NCBI GenBank assembly: GCA_903897605.1
Contig: CAIUCH010000049.1
Location: forward strand, 1-64,000
From: an uncultured Alphaproteobacteria bacterium
Lineage (GTDB): Bacteria > Pseudomonadota > Alphaproteobacteria > Micropepsales > Micropepsaceae
Length of the DNA: 64,000 nucleotides
Direction: 5' to 3'
In this document: in pieces, positions 9,522-18,726 of the stretch
How the letters are laid out: each line of letters opens with the position of its first letter
Position numbering within the stretch: position 1 is the stretch's first letter
The notes under the pieces: model-generated
The model's database searches: none
What the model was told of the DNA's origin: nothing
What the model saw: the letters and a program-made list of their open reading frames with translations, nothing else
Made by a program: the position numbers and the translations under genes

Positions 9522-9552
9522 AGCGTCGGCGCAAGCCGGAGAGACCGAATAG
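9522..9552 (+). repeat. Short GNRA-loop hairpin repeat, copy 3
   Basis: AGCGTCGGCGCAAGCCGGAG then AGAC. The loop is GCAA. It is the second tandem unit in the glnB-glnA spacer. Copies 2 and 3 together fill most of the 137-base spacer and could affect the relative levels of the two messages. Confidence 0.75.
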
Positions 9553-9621
9553 GGAAGCTATAAGGCGCGGGTCTACCGCGTCGGGGTGTTTTGAGACAAT
9601 CACGGAAGGGAAGAAAGAGTC

Positions 9622-11043
9622 ATGGCCGAGAAAAAAACGAGCGCGGGCGACATCCTGAAGCTCATCAAGGAAAAAGACGTCAAATTCGTCGACATCCGGT
9701 TCACCGACCCGCGCGGCAAGTGGCAGCATGTCACGTTCGACCTCTCGATGGTCGATGATGATTTCCTCAACCACGGAACCATGTTCGATGGTTCGTCGAT
9801 CGCCGGTTGGAAAGCGATCAATGAGTCCGACATGCTGCTGCTGCCGGATCTCGACACGGCGGTGATCGATCCATTCTTCGCCCAGACCACCCTGATCCTG
9901 GTTTGCGATGTGCACGAGCCCACCACGGGCCAGCGCTATGGCCGTTGCCCCCGCTCCATCGCCAAGTCCGCCGAGGCCTATGTGAATTCCTCGGGCATCG
10001 GCGACACCACCTATTTCGGCCCGGAAGCCGAATTCTTCGTGTTCGACGATGTGCGTTTCGATGTCGCCATGAACAAGGGCTTCTATTACGTCGACTCCAA
10101 GGAAGGCGCCTACAACAGCGGCACCGAATACGAGCAGGGCAATATGGGTCACCGCCCCGGCGTCAAGGGCGGTTATTTCCCGGTGCCGCCGGTCGATTCC
10201 GAACAAGACATGCGCAGCGAGATGCTGGCGATCATGGGCGACATGGGCATCCAGCCGGAAAAGCATCACCACGAAGTCGCCACCGCCCAGCATGAACTTG
10301 GCTTCAGGTTCAACACGCTGACCAAATGCGGCGACTATATGCAGATCTACAAATATGTGATCCACCAGGTCGCCCAGTCCTACGGCAAATCGGCAACCTT
10401 CATGCCCAAGCCGATCTATGGCGACAATGGTTCGGGCATGCATGTGCATCAATCGATCTGGAAAGCCGGCAAGCCGCTCTTTGCCGGTTCGGGCTATGCC
10501 GATCTGTCGGATCTTTGCCTTTATTATATCGGCGGCATCATCAAGCACGCCAAGTCGCTCAATGCCTTCACCAATCCCCTGACCAACAGCTACAAGCGCT
10601 TGATCCCGGGGTTCGAAGCGCCCGTGCTGCTGGCCTATTCGTCGCGCAACCGTTCGGCCTCATGCCGCATCCCCTTCTCGCCCTCGCCGAACGGCAAGCG
10701 CGTGGAAGTGCGCTTCCCCGATCCGGGCGCCAATCCCTATCTCGCCTATGCCGCGTTGCTGATGGCTGGGCTGGACGGGATTGAGAACAAGAGCCATCCG
10801 GGCGGCCCGATGGACAAGGATCTTTATGCCCTGCCGCCGGAAGAGTTGGCCAAGGTGCCCCAGGTTTGCGGCTCGTTGCGCGAGGCGCTGGAGAATCTCG
10901 ACAAGGATCGCGCCTTCCTCAAGAAAGGCGGCGTGTTCAGCGACGATTTCATCGACAGCTACATCGAACTCAAGATGGGCGAAGTCTATGCCTTCGAGCA
11001 CACCCCCCATCCGGTCGAGTTCAAGATGTATTATTCGGTCTGA
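9622..11043 (+). CDS. glnA: Glutamine synthetase type I (GSI-beta)
   Basis: Converts glutamate, ammonia and ATP to glutamine; forms a cytoplasmic dodecamer. At 473 residues it is full length. Visible motifs are [10 protein letters not shown], the metal-binding [23 protein letters not shown], and the NRSASCRIP substrate segment. Tyr402 in [10 protein letters not shown] is the adenylylation site of the beta subtype, so activity is probably controlled by GlnE/GlnB. A GGAAGGGAAG ribosome-binding site precedes the ATG. The gene ends in a strong terminator at 11063. A decayed copy of its 3' third lies about 0.9 kb downstream. Confidence 0.98.
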   Translation: MAEKKTSAGDILKLIKEKDVKFVDIRFTDPRGKWQHVTFDLSMVDDDFLNHGTMFDGSSIAGWKAINESDMLLLPDLDTAVIDPFFAQTTLILVCDVHEPTTGQRYGRCPRSIAKSAEAYVNSSGIGDTTYFGPEAEFFVFDDVRFDVAMNKGFYYVDSKEGAYNSGTEYEQGNMGHRPGVKGGYFPVPPVDSEQDMRSEMLAIMGDMGIQPEKHHHEVATAQHELGFRFNTLTKCGDYMQIYKYVIHQVAQSYGKSATFMPKPIYGDNGSGMHVHQSIWKAGKPLFAGSGYADLSDLCLYYIGGIIKHAKSLNAFTNPLTNSYKRLIPGFEAPVLLAYSSRNRSASCRIPFSPSPNGKRVEVRFPDPGANPYLAYAALLMAGLDGIENKSHPGGPMDKDLYALPPEELAKVPQVCGSLREALENLDKDRAFLKKGGVFSDDFIDSYIELKMGEVYAFEHTPHPVEFKMYYSV

Positions 11044-11062
11044 TCTTCAGCTCAGGCATCGC

Positions 11063-11094
11063 AAAAGACGCGGCGCGAGCCGCGTCTTTTTTTT
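11063..11094. terminator. Intrinsic terminator of glnA, probably bidirectional
   Basis: A 12-bp perfect stem, AAAAGACGCGGC against GCCGCGTCTTTT, closes a GCGA tetraloop and runs into a total of eight Ts. On the minus strand the stem also ends in Ts, so it can serve the convergent gene at 11093 as well. Confidence 0.9.
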
Positions 11095-11734
11095 AACAGA
11101 TCGCTCTTTGTATCGGATCATTCTGCGGCAAGTAGGGCGATGTTCGCTTAGGAACACATTCTTCACGCACCGTGACAGCGTAAACAATCAGGTCGGGAGG
11201 CACGCCATAGGTCGAAGCGGTAATGCCGTCAAATTGTTGCTTGGCGATGCTTTCGTCCAGCGTTTTCTGAGATGACTCTTGATGTTTGGCACTGTTTTCC
11301 ATCATTTGAGCAGTAGCAGACCAGGATGAATCCAAGCTTTTTGAGGGCCAATCGCGGGCCTGAGGCCAATTCGGATAGATGGCCGAGAAAAGCGCCGAGA
11401 GTGACGCCAACACCTTCTCGTTTTTCTCTTCCGAATTATTGACCACTGCGACCACGATGCGGACCGAATGGATAAGATCGCCCCGGCCCGCCATCGCGAT
11501 GCGCGTCTGGCTCGCTTTGCTATAAAATAACCACACCGTGTCACCACCGGCACGCAGCCGCTTCATGTCCGCGGTGCCCTGTTGATCAGGGACCTGTATC
11601 TGTTCGAACTTATCGGAACTAAAAAAGTCGAGAATTTTCTTGCGATCTACCGGCAAGAATCCTTCCGCTTGGACGGGCGCCGACAAGATGAACATCACCG
11701 ACAGAACGACGGAAATGGATTTTGTCAGCATCAT
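11093..11734 (-). CDS. Secreted protein of unknown function
   Basis: A 213-residue protein with a clear signal peptide: MMLTKSISV, then a hydrophobic stretch ending APVQAEG, with cleavage likely after AQA/E near residue 23. I recognise no domain. The mature part is polar with several Ser/Lys-rich helices and two cysteines near the C terminus (EECVPKR and the final AIC), which could form a disulfide in the periplasm. Its stop lies in the T-run of the glnA terminator. Codon use is less GC-biased than in the flanking housekeeping genes, and it lies beside a scar of gene fragments, so it may be accessory DNA. Confidence 0.6.
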   Translation of the reverse strand: MMLTKSISVVLSVMFILSAPVQAEGFLPVDRKKILDFFSSDKFEQIQVPDQQGTADMKRLRAGGDTVWLFYSKASQTRIAMAGRGDLIHSVRIVVAVVNNSEEKNEKVLASLSALFSAIYPNWPQARDWPSKSLDSSWSATAQMMENSAKHQESSQKTLDESIAKQQFDGITASTYGVPPDLIVYAVTVREECVPKRTSPYLPQNDPIQRAIC

Positions 11735-11799
11735 CGCCGGCTACCCTAACTAAAATTTCGCCAAGGGATAGGCGGAAGCTGGGCGAGGACGGTGGCCAG

Positions 11800-11926
11800 C
11801 ACCGAAATCTTGACCGACAGCATCACATACGCCGTGCAGCCCGCGTCCTCGTCGCTTTCAATCCAGGCACGGCCGCATGCGATTCCGCCACGCCCAGCGC
11901 CAGCGCCAGACCCAGCCCGATGCTGT
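11800..11926 (-). pseudogene. Remnant of a histidine kinase 3' end
   Basis: Read on the minus strand, this piece encodes a broken ATPase tail. LGLALALGV matches the G2 box region of the kinase at 13707-15143 (GLGLALVRGL). After a one-base deletion the next frame continues AWIESDEDAGCTAYVML, matching AWIESEQGAGCTAFVIL of that kinase. Nothing of the rest of the gene remains. It abuts the glnA remnant that starts at about 11939. Confidence 0.75.
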
Positions 11927-11938
11927 TAGCCTATCGGG

Positions 11939-12217
11939 TCTTTGCCTTTGTTAAATCGGCGGCATCATCAAGCATGCCAAGTCGCTCAACGCCTTCACCA
12001 ATCCCCTGACCAACAGCTACAAGCGCTAGATCCCGGGTTTTGAATCGCCAGTGTTGCTGGCCTATTCGTCGCGCAATCGCTCGGCTTGATGCTGCATTCC
12101 CTTCTCGCCTTCCCCGAATGGCAAGCGCATGGAAGTGCGCCTCCTCGACCCGGGCGCCAATCCCTATCTCGCCTGTGCCGCGTTGCTGATGGCGGGCTTT
12201 GACGGAATCAAGAAAGC
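11939..12217 (+). pseudogene. Decayed fragment of glnA
   Basis: Roughly 280 bases closely matching glnA positions 10512 to about 10790 (GGCGGCATCATCAAGCA, CCTGACCAACAGCTACAAGC and CGGGCGCCAATCCCTATCTC are shared). The reading frame is destroyed by stop codons at TTGTTAAATC, AAGCGCTAGATC and CGGCTTGATGC, where the intact gene has sense codons. It is either a decayed partial duplication of the neighbouring glnA or the last piece of a second glnA paralogue. Confidence 0.85.
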
Positions 12218-12266
12218 AAAAATTGCTGCCGAGAACGTTAGGCCCCCGGGGCGGCGCCATAGGCTG

Positions 12267-12434
12267 CTATTTGCTCATCCAGCTATAATAAATCCAGATG
12301 GCAAAGAGGCCGAGAAAACCGGTGGTGAAATTCCCGGTCGGCCCGTTCAAATAATATATTCCGGCTTCAATAATGCAAAAACCCAGAAGGTAAGGGTACT
12401 TTTTGCGTATGAATGACCCTGCGTTGTTCGACAT
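12267..12434 (-). CDS. Small membrane protein of unknown function
   Basis: A 55-residue protein, [18 protein letters not shown] onwards, with two hydrophobic segments ([15 protein letters not shown] and [15 protein letters not shown]) split by a short NGPTGN turn, so it is probably a two-helix inner-membrane hairpin. The ATG at 12434 has an excellent GAGGGAG ribosome-binding site; a longer frame upstream lacks one. No family was recognised. It follows the fatty acid hydroxylase on the same strand by about 80 bases and might be cotranscribed with it. Confidence 0.6.
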   Translation of the reverse strand: MSNNAGSFIRKKYPYLLGFCIIEAGIYYLNGPTGNFTTGFLGLFAIWIYYSWMSK

Positions 12435-12510
12435 CAATGCTCCCTCAATTCTCTCAGAGGTTTTCGTGCAAGCCATCACGCAAAGGCGGCGTCCTCATCA
12501 CCTGCGTTAA

Positions 12511-13470
12511 TCATTCCGCGGGCATGGACGACAGATCATCCTTTTTCCTCTCAAAGAAGCGCTCGATCGAAGGGAACGCCCGGGCACCCAGCAATATCTT
12601 CAGGTAATTGGGCTCATCGGCGTAGCCGCTGGGGTGGCCCAGGCTCAGGGGCGCCATCACCTGCCCCTTCTCATCCTTGGGCAGATAGAATGTTCCAAAC
12701 AGAATATCCCAGAAGCTGACTCCCACGCCGTAATTGCATCCGTATCGGAATTTTTTGTCGTCCGGGAATTCGACGGAGTGATGCCAACGATGCACTTCGG
12801 GCGTGTTGAAGATGTAGTTCAGCCAGCCGCCTTTCAGATCGCTGCCGCAATGGGAAAAGTCTCCGTAAATGTTCAAGCCGCCTGCGATAACGATTGCAAT
12901 TGGATTGAAACCGACGATACCGAGCAGAAGGCCTCCCATGACATTGCGGAGCGCCCATTCGAACGGATTGGAGACCAGCACATTCGAGATCTGCAGACTG
13001 GTCACGCTGTGGTGATAGCCGTGAAGTTTCCATAGAAACTCGTTGGTGTGCTCAAGGCGATGCACCCAGTAGGAAAAGAAGCTGGCGAAGAGCAAAACCA
13101 CAAGGATTTGCACCCACAATGGGCCCAATTGATCGGAAAGCCCGAACAGGAATCTACGGCCCAAAAATGTATTCGGAAAATAATGCAAAACCGGCAAGAC
13201 CATCGCAGCCATAATGCCGCCCGCGACGAATGTCTCCACGGCTGTCGATATCAGATCACGCCAGATCATGTGCTTTTGAGAAACTCCGCGGCTGTAGGTG
13301 TAGACGCGCTCGAGCGTGATCATGGCGAAATACAGGACAAACGTATGATAGTATGGGAAGGCCTTGGCAAAGGCGCTGCCCCTCATCACCAGGGACAATC
13401 CCACCAAACCGATTAGGAGGACGGGCAATACCGCATAACGAGAAAGCTCCGCGAATTTCTTGATCAACAT
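12511..13470 (-). CDS. Sterol desaturase / fatty acid hydroxylase family membrane enzyme
   Basis: An integral-membrane di-iron oxygenase of 319 residues. The histidine boxes that bind the two irons are visible: HRLEH, then HGYHH about 14 residues on, and later HRWHH in TPEVHRWHHSVEFPD. There are about five hydrophobic segments, including three in the N-terminal half. The family hydroxylates or desaturates lipid chains, sterols or carotenoids. Which lipid is used here cannot be read. It is a single gene with unrelated neighbours; the 236-base gap upstream shows no clear features. Confidence 0.88.
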   Translation of the reverse strand: MLIKKFAELSRYAVLPVLLIGLVGLSLVMRGSAFAKAFPYYHTFVLYFAMITLERVYTYSRGVSQKHMIWRDLISTAVETFVAGGIMAAMVLPVLHYFPNTFLGRRFLFGLSDQLGPLWVQILVVLLFASFFSYWVHRLEHTNEFLWKLHGYHHSVTSLQISNVLVSNPFEWALRNVMGGLLLGIVGFNPIAIVIAGGLNIYGDFSHCGSDLKGGWLNYIFNTPEVHRWHHSVEFPDDKKFRYGCNYGVGVSFWDILFGTFYLPKDEKGQVMAPLSLGHPSGYADEPNYLKILLGARAFPSIERFFERKKDDLSSMPAE

Positions 13471-13706
13471 CTGTACCGCCCTTTTTTATTCCCCCGGGGT
13501 GGTCCCGTCAGCTGGAGAGATTAGAGATTGTCTGCGGTGCTTGAAATACCCGAACGCCAAATCCGCCGCCCTTGGTTATCCTGCAGTGCAGCATTTTGTC
13601 AGGTAATTCTCCGTCGAGCCGCGCTTTTCGATGGCGTATCGGCGAGGAAAAGCGGACGCGGCGTCGACCGCGAAGCGGTTATCCATCCGGACATGCGGCC
13701 GAAAAT

Positions 13707-15143
13707 TTAAGCCGCGACGGTAGCGTGGGACGGTGAATTGGCCGGCAAGATGACAAAGGCTGTGCAACCCGCACCTTGTTCGCTTTCGATCCAGGCGCGG
13801 CCGCCATGCAGTTCCGTCAGGCCGCGCACCAACGCCAGGCCCAACCCGGTGCCTCCGGATTGGCGGTCATAACGGTTGTCCACCTGGGAGAAGGGCGTGA
13901 AAATCTTGTCCAAGTCTTCGCGCGGAATGCCGGGGCCATTGTCGCGGACCATGATCTGGAACCCGCCGTCGCGCGCCTGACTCGCCAACACTTCGATTCG
14001 CCCGCCCTCGGGGGTGAATTTCACCGCGTTGGAAACCAGGTTGATGAGGATCTGCTTCAAGGCACGCTCATCGGCGTAGAGTGGCGGACAGGACGGATCC
14101 ACATGAATGGTGAGGGTCTGGCTCTTCTCGCTCGCCTTGGCGCCCGCCAGCTTGAGCGCGACATCGAAGGTGTGGTCTGCCTCCAGCGGATGTGGCGAGA
14201 TCTCCATCCGCCCGGCCTCGATCTTGGCAATGTCCAAAAGGTCGTTGATCAGCGACAGAAGATGGGCGCCGGAGGAATGGATGTCCCCCGCATAGTCCTT
14301 GTAACGCTCGCTGCCGACCGGCCCGAAACATTCCTGGGCGATGATTTCGGAAAAGCCCAGAATCGCATTCAGCGGCGTTCTCAATTCATGGCTCATATTG
14401 GCGAGAAACGCGGTCTTGGAGGCATTGGCGGTTTCCGCCTCGAAGCGTTTCTTCAGCGCTTCGTCGCGGGTGTCTTCCAGTTCGCGCGCCAGATCCTCGA
14501 CCTGGAAACGCAACCGGGTATCTTCCTGAGACTGAGTCACCAACGGCCGGCCCGTCCACCACATCTGCAGCGCGTATATTGGCAACGCAACCGCGATGAC
14601 GTGATCAAGATTCGAAGAGCCGATCGCAAAGCGCGCCGCCGTCATCAGCGAAATCGGCGCCAGCGCGCAAACCAGCATCGCCATGTTGCTGCCTCGCGCC
14701 AGCACCAGCGCCGACACCACGGCAATGGCGCCGGTGGCCAGGAAAATATGGTTCACGGGATTGCCGTGATCCCATAACAGCCAGGGCATCGCGCCCCAGG
14801 CGGCGCTGATCGCCAGCTGCATGACACAGTGCCAGCTGTACCAGAGGCTAAGATCGCAATCGGGATTTCGCACGGTCGCTTTGCGATAACTGACGGCTAT
14901 CGCGCCCGATACCAATGCCGCCGCCAAAACCACCGCCGGAAGATACAGGGTTTCGCTGAGGGGGCGATGGCCGAGAAGTCCGAAAATGTCGGAACATCCA
15001 ATTGCCAAGGCCAATGCCCAAAGCGGCGAAGTCGCGCGGGTCGTCCTGACCGACTGGGCCGCCAGATCAAGTTGGGCTTTCAGCACGCGGTCGTCGCCGC
15101 GGCCGGCCTCTGTGTCTTTCAAAATGCCTAGCAATTGCTTCAC
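13707..15143 (-). CDS. Membrane-bound sensor histidine kinase (paralogue 1)
   Basis: A 478-residue two-component sensor. The N-terminal 200 residues hold about six hydrophobic segments without a recognisable periplasmic domain. A coiled coil (about 210-240) leads to the HisKA domain with the phospho-accepting His in FLANMSHELRTPLNAILGFS. The HATPase domain has an N box (LVSNAVKFTPEGG), a G1 box (DNGPGIP) and a G2 box (GTGLGLALV). It resembles the PleC/DivJ-like kinases of alphaproteobacteria. No response regulator is adjacent, so the partner is unknown. The kinase at 15213 is a close paralogue, and a decayed third tail is at 11800. Confidence 0.92.
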   Translation of the reverse strand: MKQLLGILKDTEAGRGDDRVLKAQLDLAAQSVRTTRATSPLWALALAIGCSDIFGLLGHRPLSETLYLPAVVLAAALVSGAIAVSYRKATVRNPDCDLSLWYSWHCVMQLAISAAWGAMPWLLWDHGNPVNHIFLATGAIAVVSALVLARGSNMAMLVCALAPISLMTAARFAIGSSNLDHVIAVALPIYALQMWWTGRPLVTQSQEDTRLRFQVEDLARELEDTRDEALKKRFEAETANASKTAFLANMSHELRTPLNAILGFSEIIAQECFGPVGSERYKDYAGDIHSSGAHLLSLINDLLDIAKIEAGRMEISPHPLEADHTFDVALKLAGAKASEKSQTLTIHVDPSCPPLYADERALKQILINLVSNAVKFTPEGGRIEVLASQARDGGFQIMVRDNGPGIPREDLDKIFTPFSQVDNRYDRQSGGTGLGLALVRGLTELHGGRAWIESEQGAGCTAFVILPANSPSHATVAA

Positions 15144-15212
15144 CCAGAACCGCCCGTTGCGGTTGTGTAAAGTTTACTGCCGGCCTCTTAACCAATTGCT
15201 GACATGGCGCCT

Positions 15213-16664
15213 TCAGGCGCGGGCACGGGTCCGGTTCGACGGCATGGTTGACGGAAAGTAAAGCGTTGCCGTCAGGCCGGCGCCGGGATTGTTCTTCAGC
15301 GATATCCGGCCGCCATGCAGCCGCACCAATCCGTCCACCAGCGCAAGACCAAGGCCGGTGCCCCCGGCTTCGCGGTCGAAGCGATTGTCGATCTGGGAAA
15401 ACGGTTCCAGCACGCGCATCAACTTGTCTTCGGGAATCCCGGGGCCGGTATCGGTCACGGCGACATCCAAGCCGCCACCGGCAATGCCGCTGCAAGCGAC
15501 GTCGATATGTCCGCCTTCGGGCGTGAACTTGACCGCGTTGGAAAGCAGATTGAGCAGCATCTGGCGAAAGGCGCGTTCGTCGGCCAGCACCAGCGGGGTA
15601 TCGGGTGCGAATTCAGTCTTCAATAACTGGTGCTTTTGCGTCGCACGGGTTCCCACCAGCCGGCTGACATCGTCCATCACCGCGCAAGGATCGATCCATT
15701 GCGGTTCGATTTCCATCCGGCCGGATTCGATTTTGGCGACATCGAGGAGATCGTTGATCAGCGACAGAAGATGGACGCCCGAGGAATGGATGTCGGAGGC
15801 ATAATTGGAATAGCGTTCGATCTGGTCATTGCCCATGCTTTGATGCGCGATGATTTCGGAGAAGCCCAAAATTGCGTTCAGTGGCGTTCTCAGCTCGTGG
15901 CTCATATTGGCGAGAAAGGCGGTCTTGGAGGCGTTGGCGGTTTCCGCCTCATAGCGTTTGTGAAGGGCATCATCGCGCGCCGCGCGTAACGCAATGGCGA
16001 GATCCTCGTTGACGAACCGCGCCGTGATCATGGTGGTGATCTGGCGGTTGGCGGCGCGCCCCATTATCCCCAGATAGACCGCATAGACCAAGATTATCGG
16101 CGCCATGACTTGGGCAAGCTCGCCGCCAGCGGTCACCAGCCTGAGAAGGGTGAGCCCGCCCTGCACGAGCAGTGCCGCCACCAGCAAGTCGAAATGCACG
16201 GAACGGGCAAATACGACGGAATAGCTCACCACCGCCATGATCATGACGATAAAGACTTGGTTGACGGGATTGCCGGGCAACCAGCAGAGAAAAGCGATGG
16301 CGCCCCAGACGCCGCTGAACAGGATCTGGCTGGCAATCAGAAGCCTCTGGACCTTGGCAACATTCGCGGCGTCCACATGGCGATGGCGGCGATAGATGAA
16401 AAGCGCGGCGGCGGCGCTGAGAAGCTGCAGCCCTTCCGCCAGCGCCAGATTCCACAGCGGCACCGGTCCAAAGGGGCTGCTTGCCAGCGCGAAGGCGGGA
16501 ATGCAGATCGCCGTCAGCAGCGGATTGAAGATCATGGTCGCCATCAGGCTGTCGACCACGATCTGCAACCGCGCCTGCGGTATGCGGGGGGCACGGGCTG
16601 CCTGGAGCTGCGATGTCGGTGCGATGTCGGCCACGAGCGGTTGCGAAGGGGGGTGTTTCGGCAC
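15213..16664 (-). CDS. Membrane-bound sensor histidine kinase (paralogue 2)
   Basis: A 483-residue paralogue of the neighbouring kinase with the same plan: several membrane segments, a short coiled coil, HisKA with the same FLANMSHELRTPLNAILGFS segment, an N box in LLSNAVKFTPEGG, a G1 box in DTGPGIPEDKL, and GTGLGLALVDGL. The HisKA segment is almost identical in the two proteins while the sensor halves have diverged, as expected after duplication with change of signal. The 69-base gap to the downstream kinase allows cotranscription. It diverges from parE across 100 bases. Confidence 0.92.
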   Translation of the reverse strand: MPKHPPSQPLVADIAPTSQLQAARAPRIPQARLQIVVDSLMATMIFNPLLTAICIPAFALASSPFGPVPLWNLALAEGLQLLSAAAALFIYRRHRHVDAANVAKVQRLLIASQILFSGVWGAIAFLCWLPGNPVNQVFIVMIMAVVSYSVVFARSVHFDLLVAALLVQGGLTLLRLVTAGGELAQVMAPIILVYAVYLGIMGRAANRQITTMITARFVNEDLAIALRAARDDALHKRYEAETANASKTAFLANMSHELRTPLNAILGFSEIIAHQSMGNDQIERYSNYASDIHSSGVHLLSLINDLLDVAKIESGRMEIEPQWIDPCAVMDDVSRLVGTRATQKHQLLKTEFAPDTPLVLADERAFRQMLLNLLSNAVKFTPEGGHIDVACSGIAGGGLDVAVTDTGPGIPEDKLMRVLEPFSQIDNRFDREAGGTGLGLALVDGLVRLHGGRISLKNNPGAGLTATLYFPSTMPSNRTRARA

Positions 16665-16764
16665 CCAAAATAGGGGTCAAGCGTTAAAATTGGCTCTCGC
16701 ATAGGAAAACGGTGCGTCTGCCCTCATGCTTGGCTAACGTCTTCAAAGATTTAGCGATTCGGTC

Positions 16765-18726
16765 ATGCCCAAAGACCCCCAAGACCTGTTCACGGCCTCC
16801 GGTTCCGCCGCCAGGGCCTATACCGCCAAGGACATCGAAGTTCTGGAGGGGTTGGAGCCGGTACGCCGGCGCCCGGGCATGTATATCGGCGGAACCGACA
16901 TCAGTGCGCTGCATCACCTTGCCGCTGAAATTCTGGACAATGCGATGGACGAAGCGGTGGCCGGTCATGCTGGCCGCATTGAGCTGGAGTTTGCGCCTGG
17001 GAATGTCTTGACCGTGCGCGACAATGGCCGCGGCATTCCGGTGGATCCGCATCCCAAATTCAAGAACAAGTCGGCGCTGGAAGTGATCATGACCACCCTG
17101 CATGCGGGCGGCAAGTTCGACGGCAAGGTCTATGAGACCAGCGGCGGCTTGCATGGCGTGGGCGCCTCGGTGGTCAATGCGCTTTCCGAATGGATGGAAG
17201 TCGATGTGGCGCGCGACAAGCGCGGCCACAAGATGCGTTTCGAGCGCGGCGAGCCGAAGGGCAAACTGAAGGAGCTGGGCGCCGTCAATCGCCGCGGCAC
17301 CATTGTAAGTTTCAAGCCCGACGAGAAAATCTTCGGCGATGTGCAATTCTCGCCGGCCCGGCTTTACCGCATGGCCAAGTCGAAGGCCTATCTGTTTCGA
17401 GGCGTCGAGATTCGCTGGGCCTGCGATCCCTCGCTGATCAAGGACGAAACGCCGGCCGAAGACACGCTGAAATTTCCTGGCGGCCTGCTCGATTTTCTCA
17501 AGAGCGAGATAGGAAAATCCAACACCATCAACAACCGCGATTTTGCCGGCCGCACCGAAAACAAGGATGGCCGCGGCGCGGTGGAATGGGCGGTGGCCTG
17601 GACGCCGGCGATCGATCCCTTTGTCCGCTCCTATTGCAACACCATTCCGACACCGCAGGGCGGCACCCATGAACAGGGGTTGCGCAATGCCCTGACCAAG
17701 GCGCTGCGCGCCCATGGCGAACGCGCCAACAATCGAAAGACCGGTCTCATCACCACGGACGATGTGATGGAAGGCGCTTGCGCGGTGCTGTCGGTCTTCA
17801 TTCGCGAACCGGAATTCCAGGGCCAGACCAAGGACAAGCTTTCCAGTCCGGATGCCCAGCGTCTGGTCGAGACCGTGATGCGGGATCACTTCGATCATTG
17901 GCTGGCGGAAAGCCCGGCCGATGCCGACAAGCTGCTGGACTTCGTCATCGACCAGGCCGAGGACCGTCTTCGCAAGCGGCAGGAAAAAGAAGTCTCGCGC
18001 AAGGCTGCGACCCGCAAGCTGCGGCTGCCCGGCAAGTTGGCGGACTGCACCCGCGACGCCGCCGAGGGTACCGAGATTTTTCTGGTCGAAGGCGACTCGG
18101 CTGGCGGTAGCGCCAAGCAGGCGCGCGATCGCGCCACCCAGGCGATCCTGCCGCTACGCGGCAAGATTCTGAATGTGGCGAGCGCGGGTGCCGGGAAATT
18201 GCAGCAAAACCAGGAATTATCCGATCTGCTGCAAGCCCTGGGCTGCGGCACCGGGGTCAAATACCAGGAAAGCGATCTGCGTTATGAAAAGGTCATCATC
18301 ATGACCGACGCGGATGTGGACGGCGCCCATATCGCATCGCTGCTTCTGACTTTTTTCTATCGCGAGATACCCGAGCTGATCAGCGGCGGGCATCTCTATC
18401 TTGCCATGCCGCCTCTGTATCGTCTGGCCCAAGGCGCCAAGACGGTTTATGCCCGCGACGATGCCGACCGCGAACGTCTTCTCAAGAGTGAATTTCGCGC
18501 CAATGCCAAAGTCGAAATCTCCCGCTTCAAGGGACTAGGCGAAATGATGCCGCAGCAATTGAAGGAAACCACCATGCGGTCCGGCAGCCGCACCCTGATT
18601 CAGGTGCATATCGCGAACGGTCCGGAAACCGAGGATCTGGTGGAGCGGCTGATGGGCAAGAAAGCCGAGCTGCGCTTTCAATTTATCCAGGAAAATGCCG
18701 CCTTCGCCACCGGCGTGGACGTCTAG
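16765..18726 (+). CDS. parE: DNA topoisomerase IV subunit B
   Basis: ATPase subunit of the type IIA topoisomerase that unlinks replicated chromosomes, partner of ParC. 653 residues. GHKL ATPase motifs are ILDNAMDEAV and RDNGRGIPVDPHPKF. The TOPRIM domain has VEGDSAGGSAKQARDR and the metal-binding MTDADVDGAHI. The C-terminal RFKGLGEMMPQQLKETT is typical of ParE/GyrB. ParE is preferred over GyrB by its length and the MPKDPQDLFTASGS type N terminus. The stop overlaps that of the convergent M28 gene by 4 bases at CTAG. Confidence 0.95.
   Translation: MPKDPQDLFTASGSAARAYTAKDIEVLEGLEPVRRRPGMYIGGTDISALHHLAAEILDNAMDEAVAGHAGRIELEFAPGNVLTVRDNGRGIPVDPHPKFKNKSALEVIMTTLHAGGKFDGKVYETSGGLHGVGASVVNALSEWMEVDVARDKRGHKMRFERGEPKGKLKELGAVNRRGTIVSFKPDEKIFGDVQFSPARLYRMAKSKAYLFRGVEIRWACDPSLIKDETPAEDTLKFPGGLLDFLKSEIGKSNTINNRDFAGRTENKDGRGAVEWAVAWTPAIDPFVRSYCNTIPTPQGGTHEQGLRNALTKALRAHGERANNRKTGLITTDDVMEGACAVLSVFIREPEFQGQTKDKLSSPDAQRLVETVMRDHFDHWLAESPADADKLLDFVIDQAEDRLRKRQEKEVSRKAATRKLRLPGKLADCTRDAAEGTEIFLVEGDSAGGSAKQARDRATQAILPLRGKILNVASAGAGKLQQNQELSDLLQALGCGTGVKYQESDLRYEKVIIMTDADVDGAHIASLLLTFFYREIPELISGGHLYLAMPPLYRLAQGAKTVYARDDADRERLLKSEFRANAKVEISRFKGLGEMMPQQLKETTMRSGSRTLIQVHIANGPETEDLVERLMGKKAELRFQFIQENAAFATGVDV

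Noticed and set aside
12129-12416. A 95-codon plus-strand frame between glnA and the hydroxylase
   Set aside because: It begins inside the decayed glnA fragment and then reads antisense through the small membrane protein gene.
13471-13706. A 60-codon open frame (13528-13710, plus) between the hydroxylase and the kinase
   Set aside because: No ribosome-binding site, no recognisable protein features, and it overlaps the kinase 3' end.
16684-17898. A 404-codon minus-strand frame opposite parE
   Set aside because: Shadow of parE, which has complete GHKL and TOPRIM motifs.
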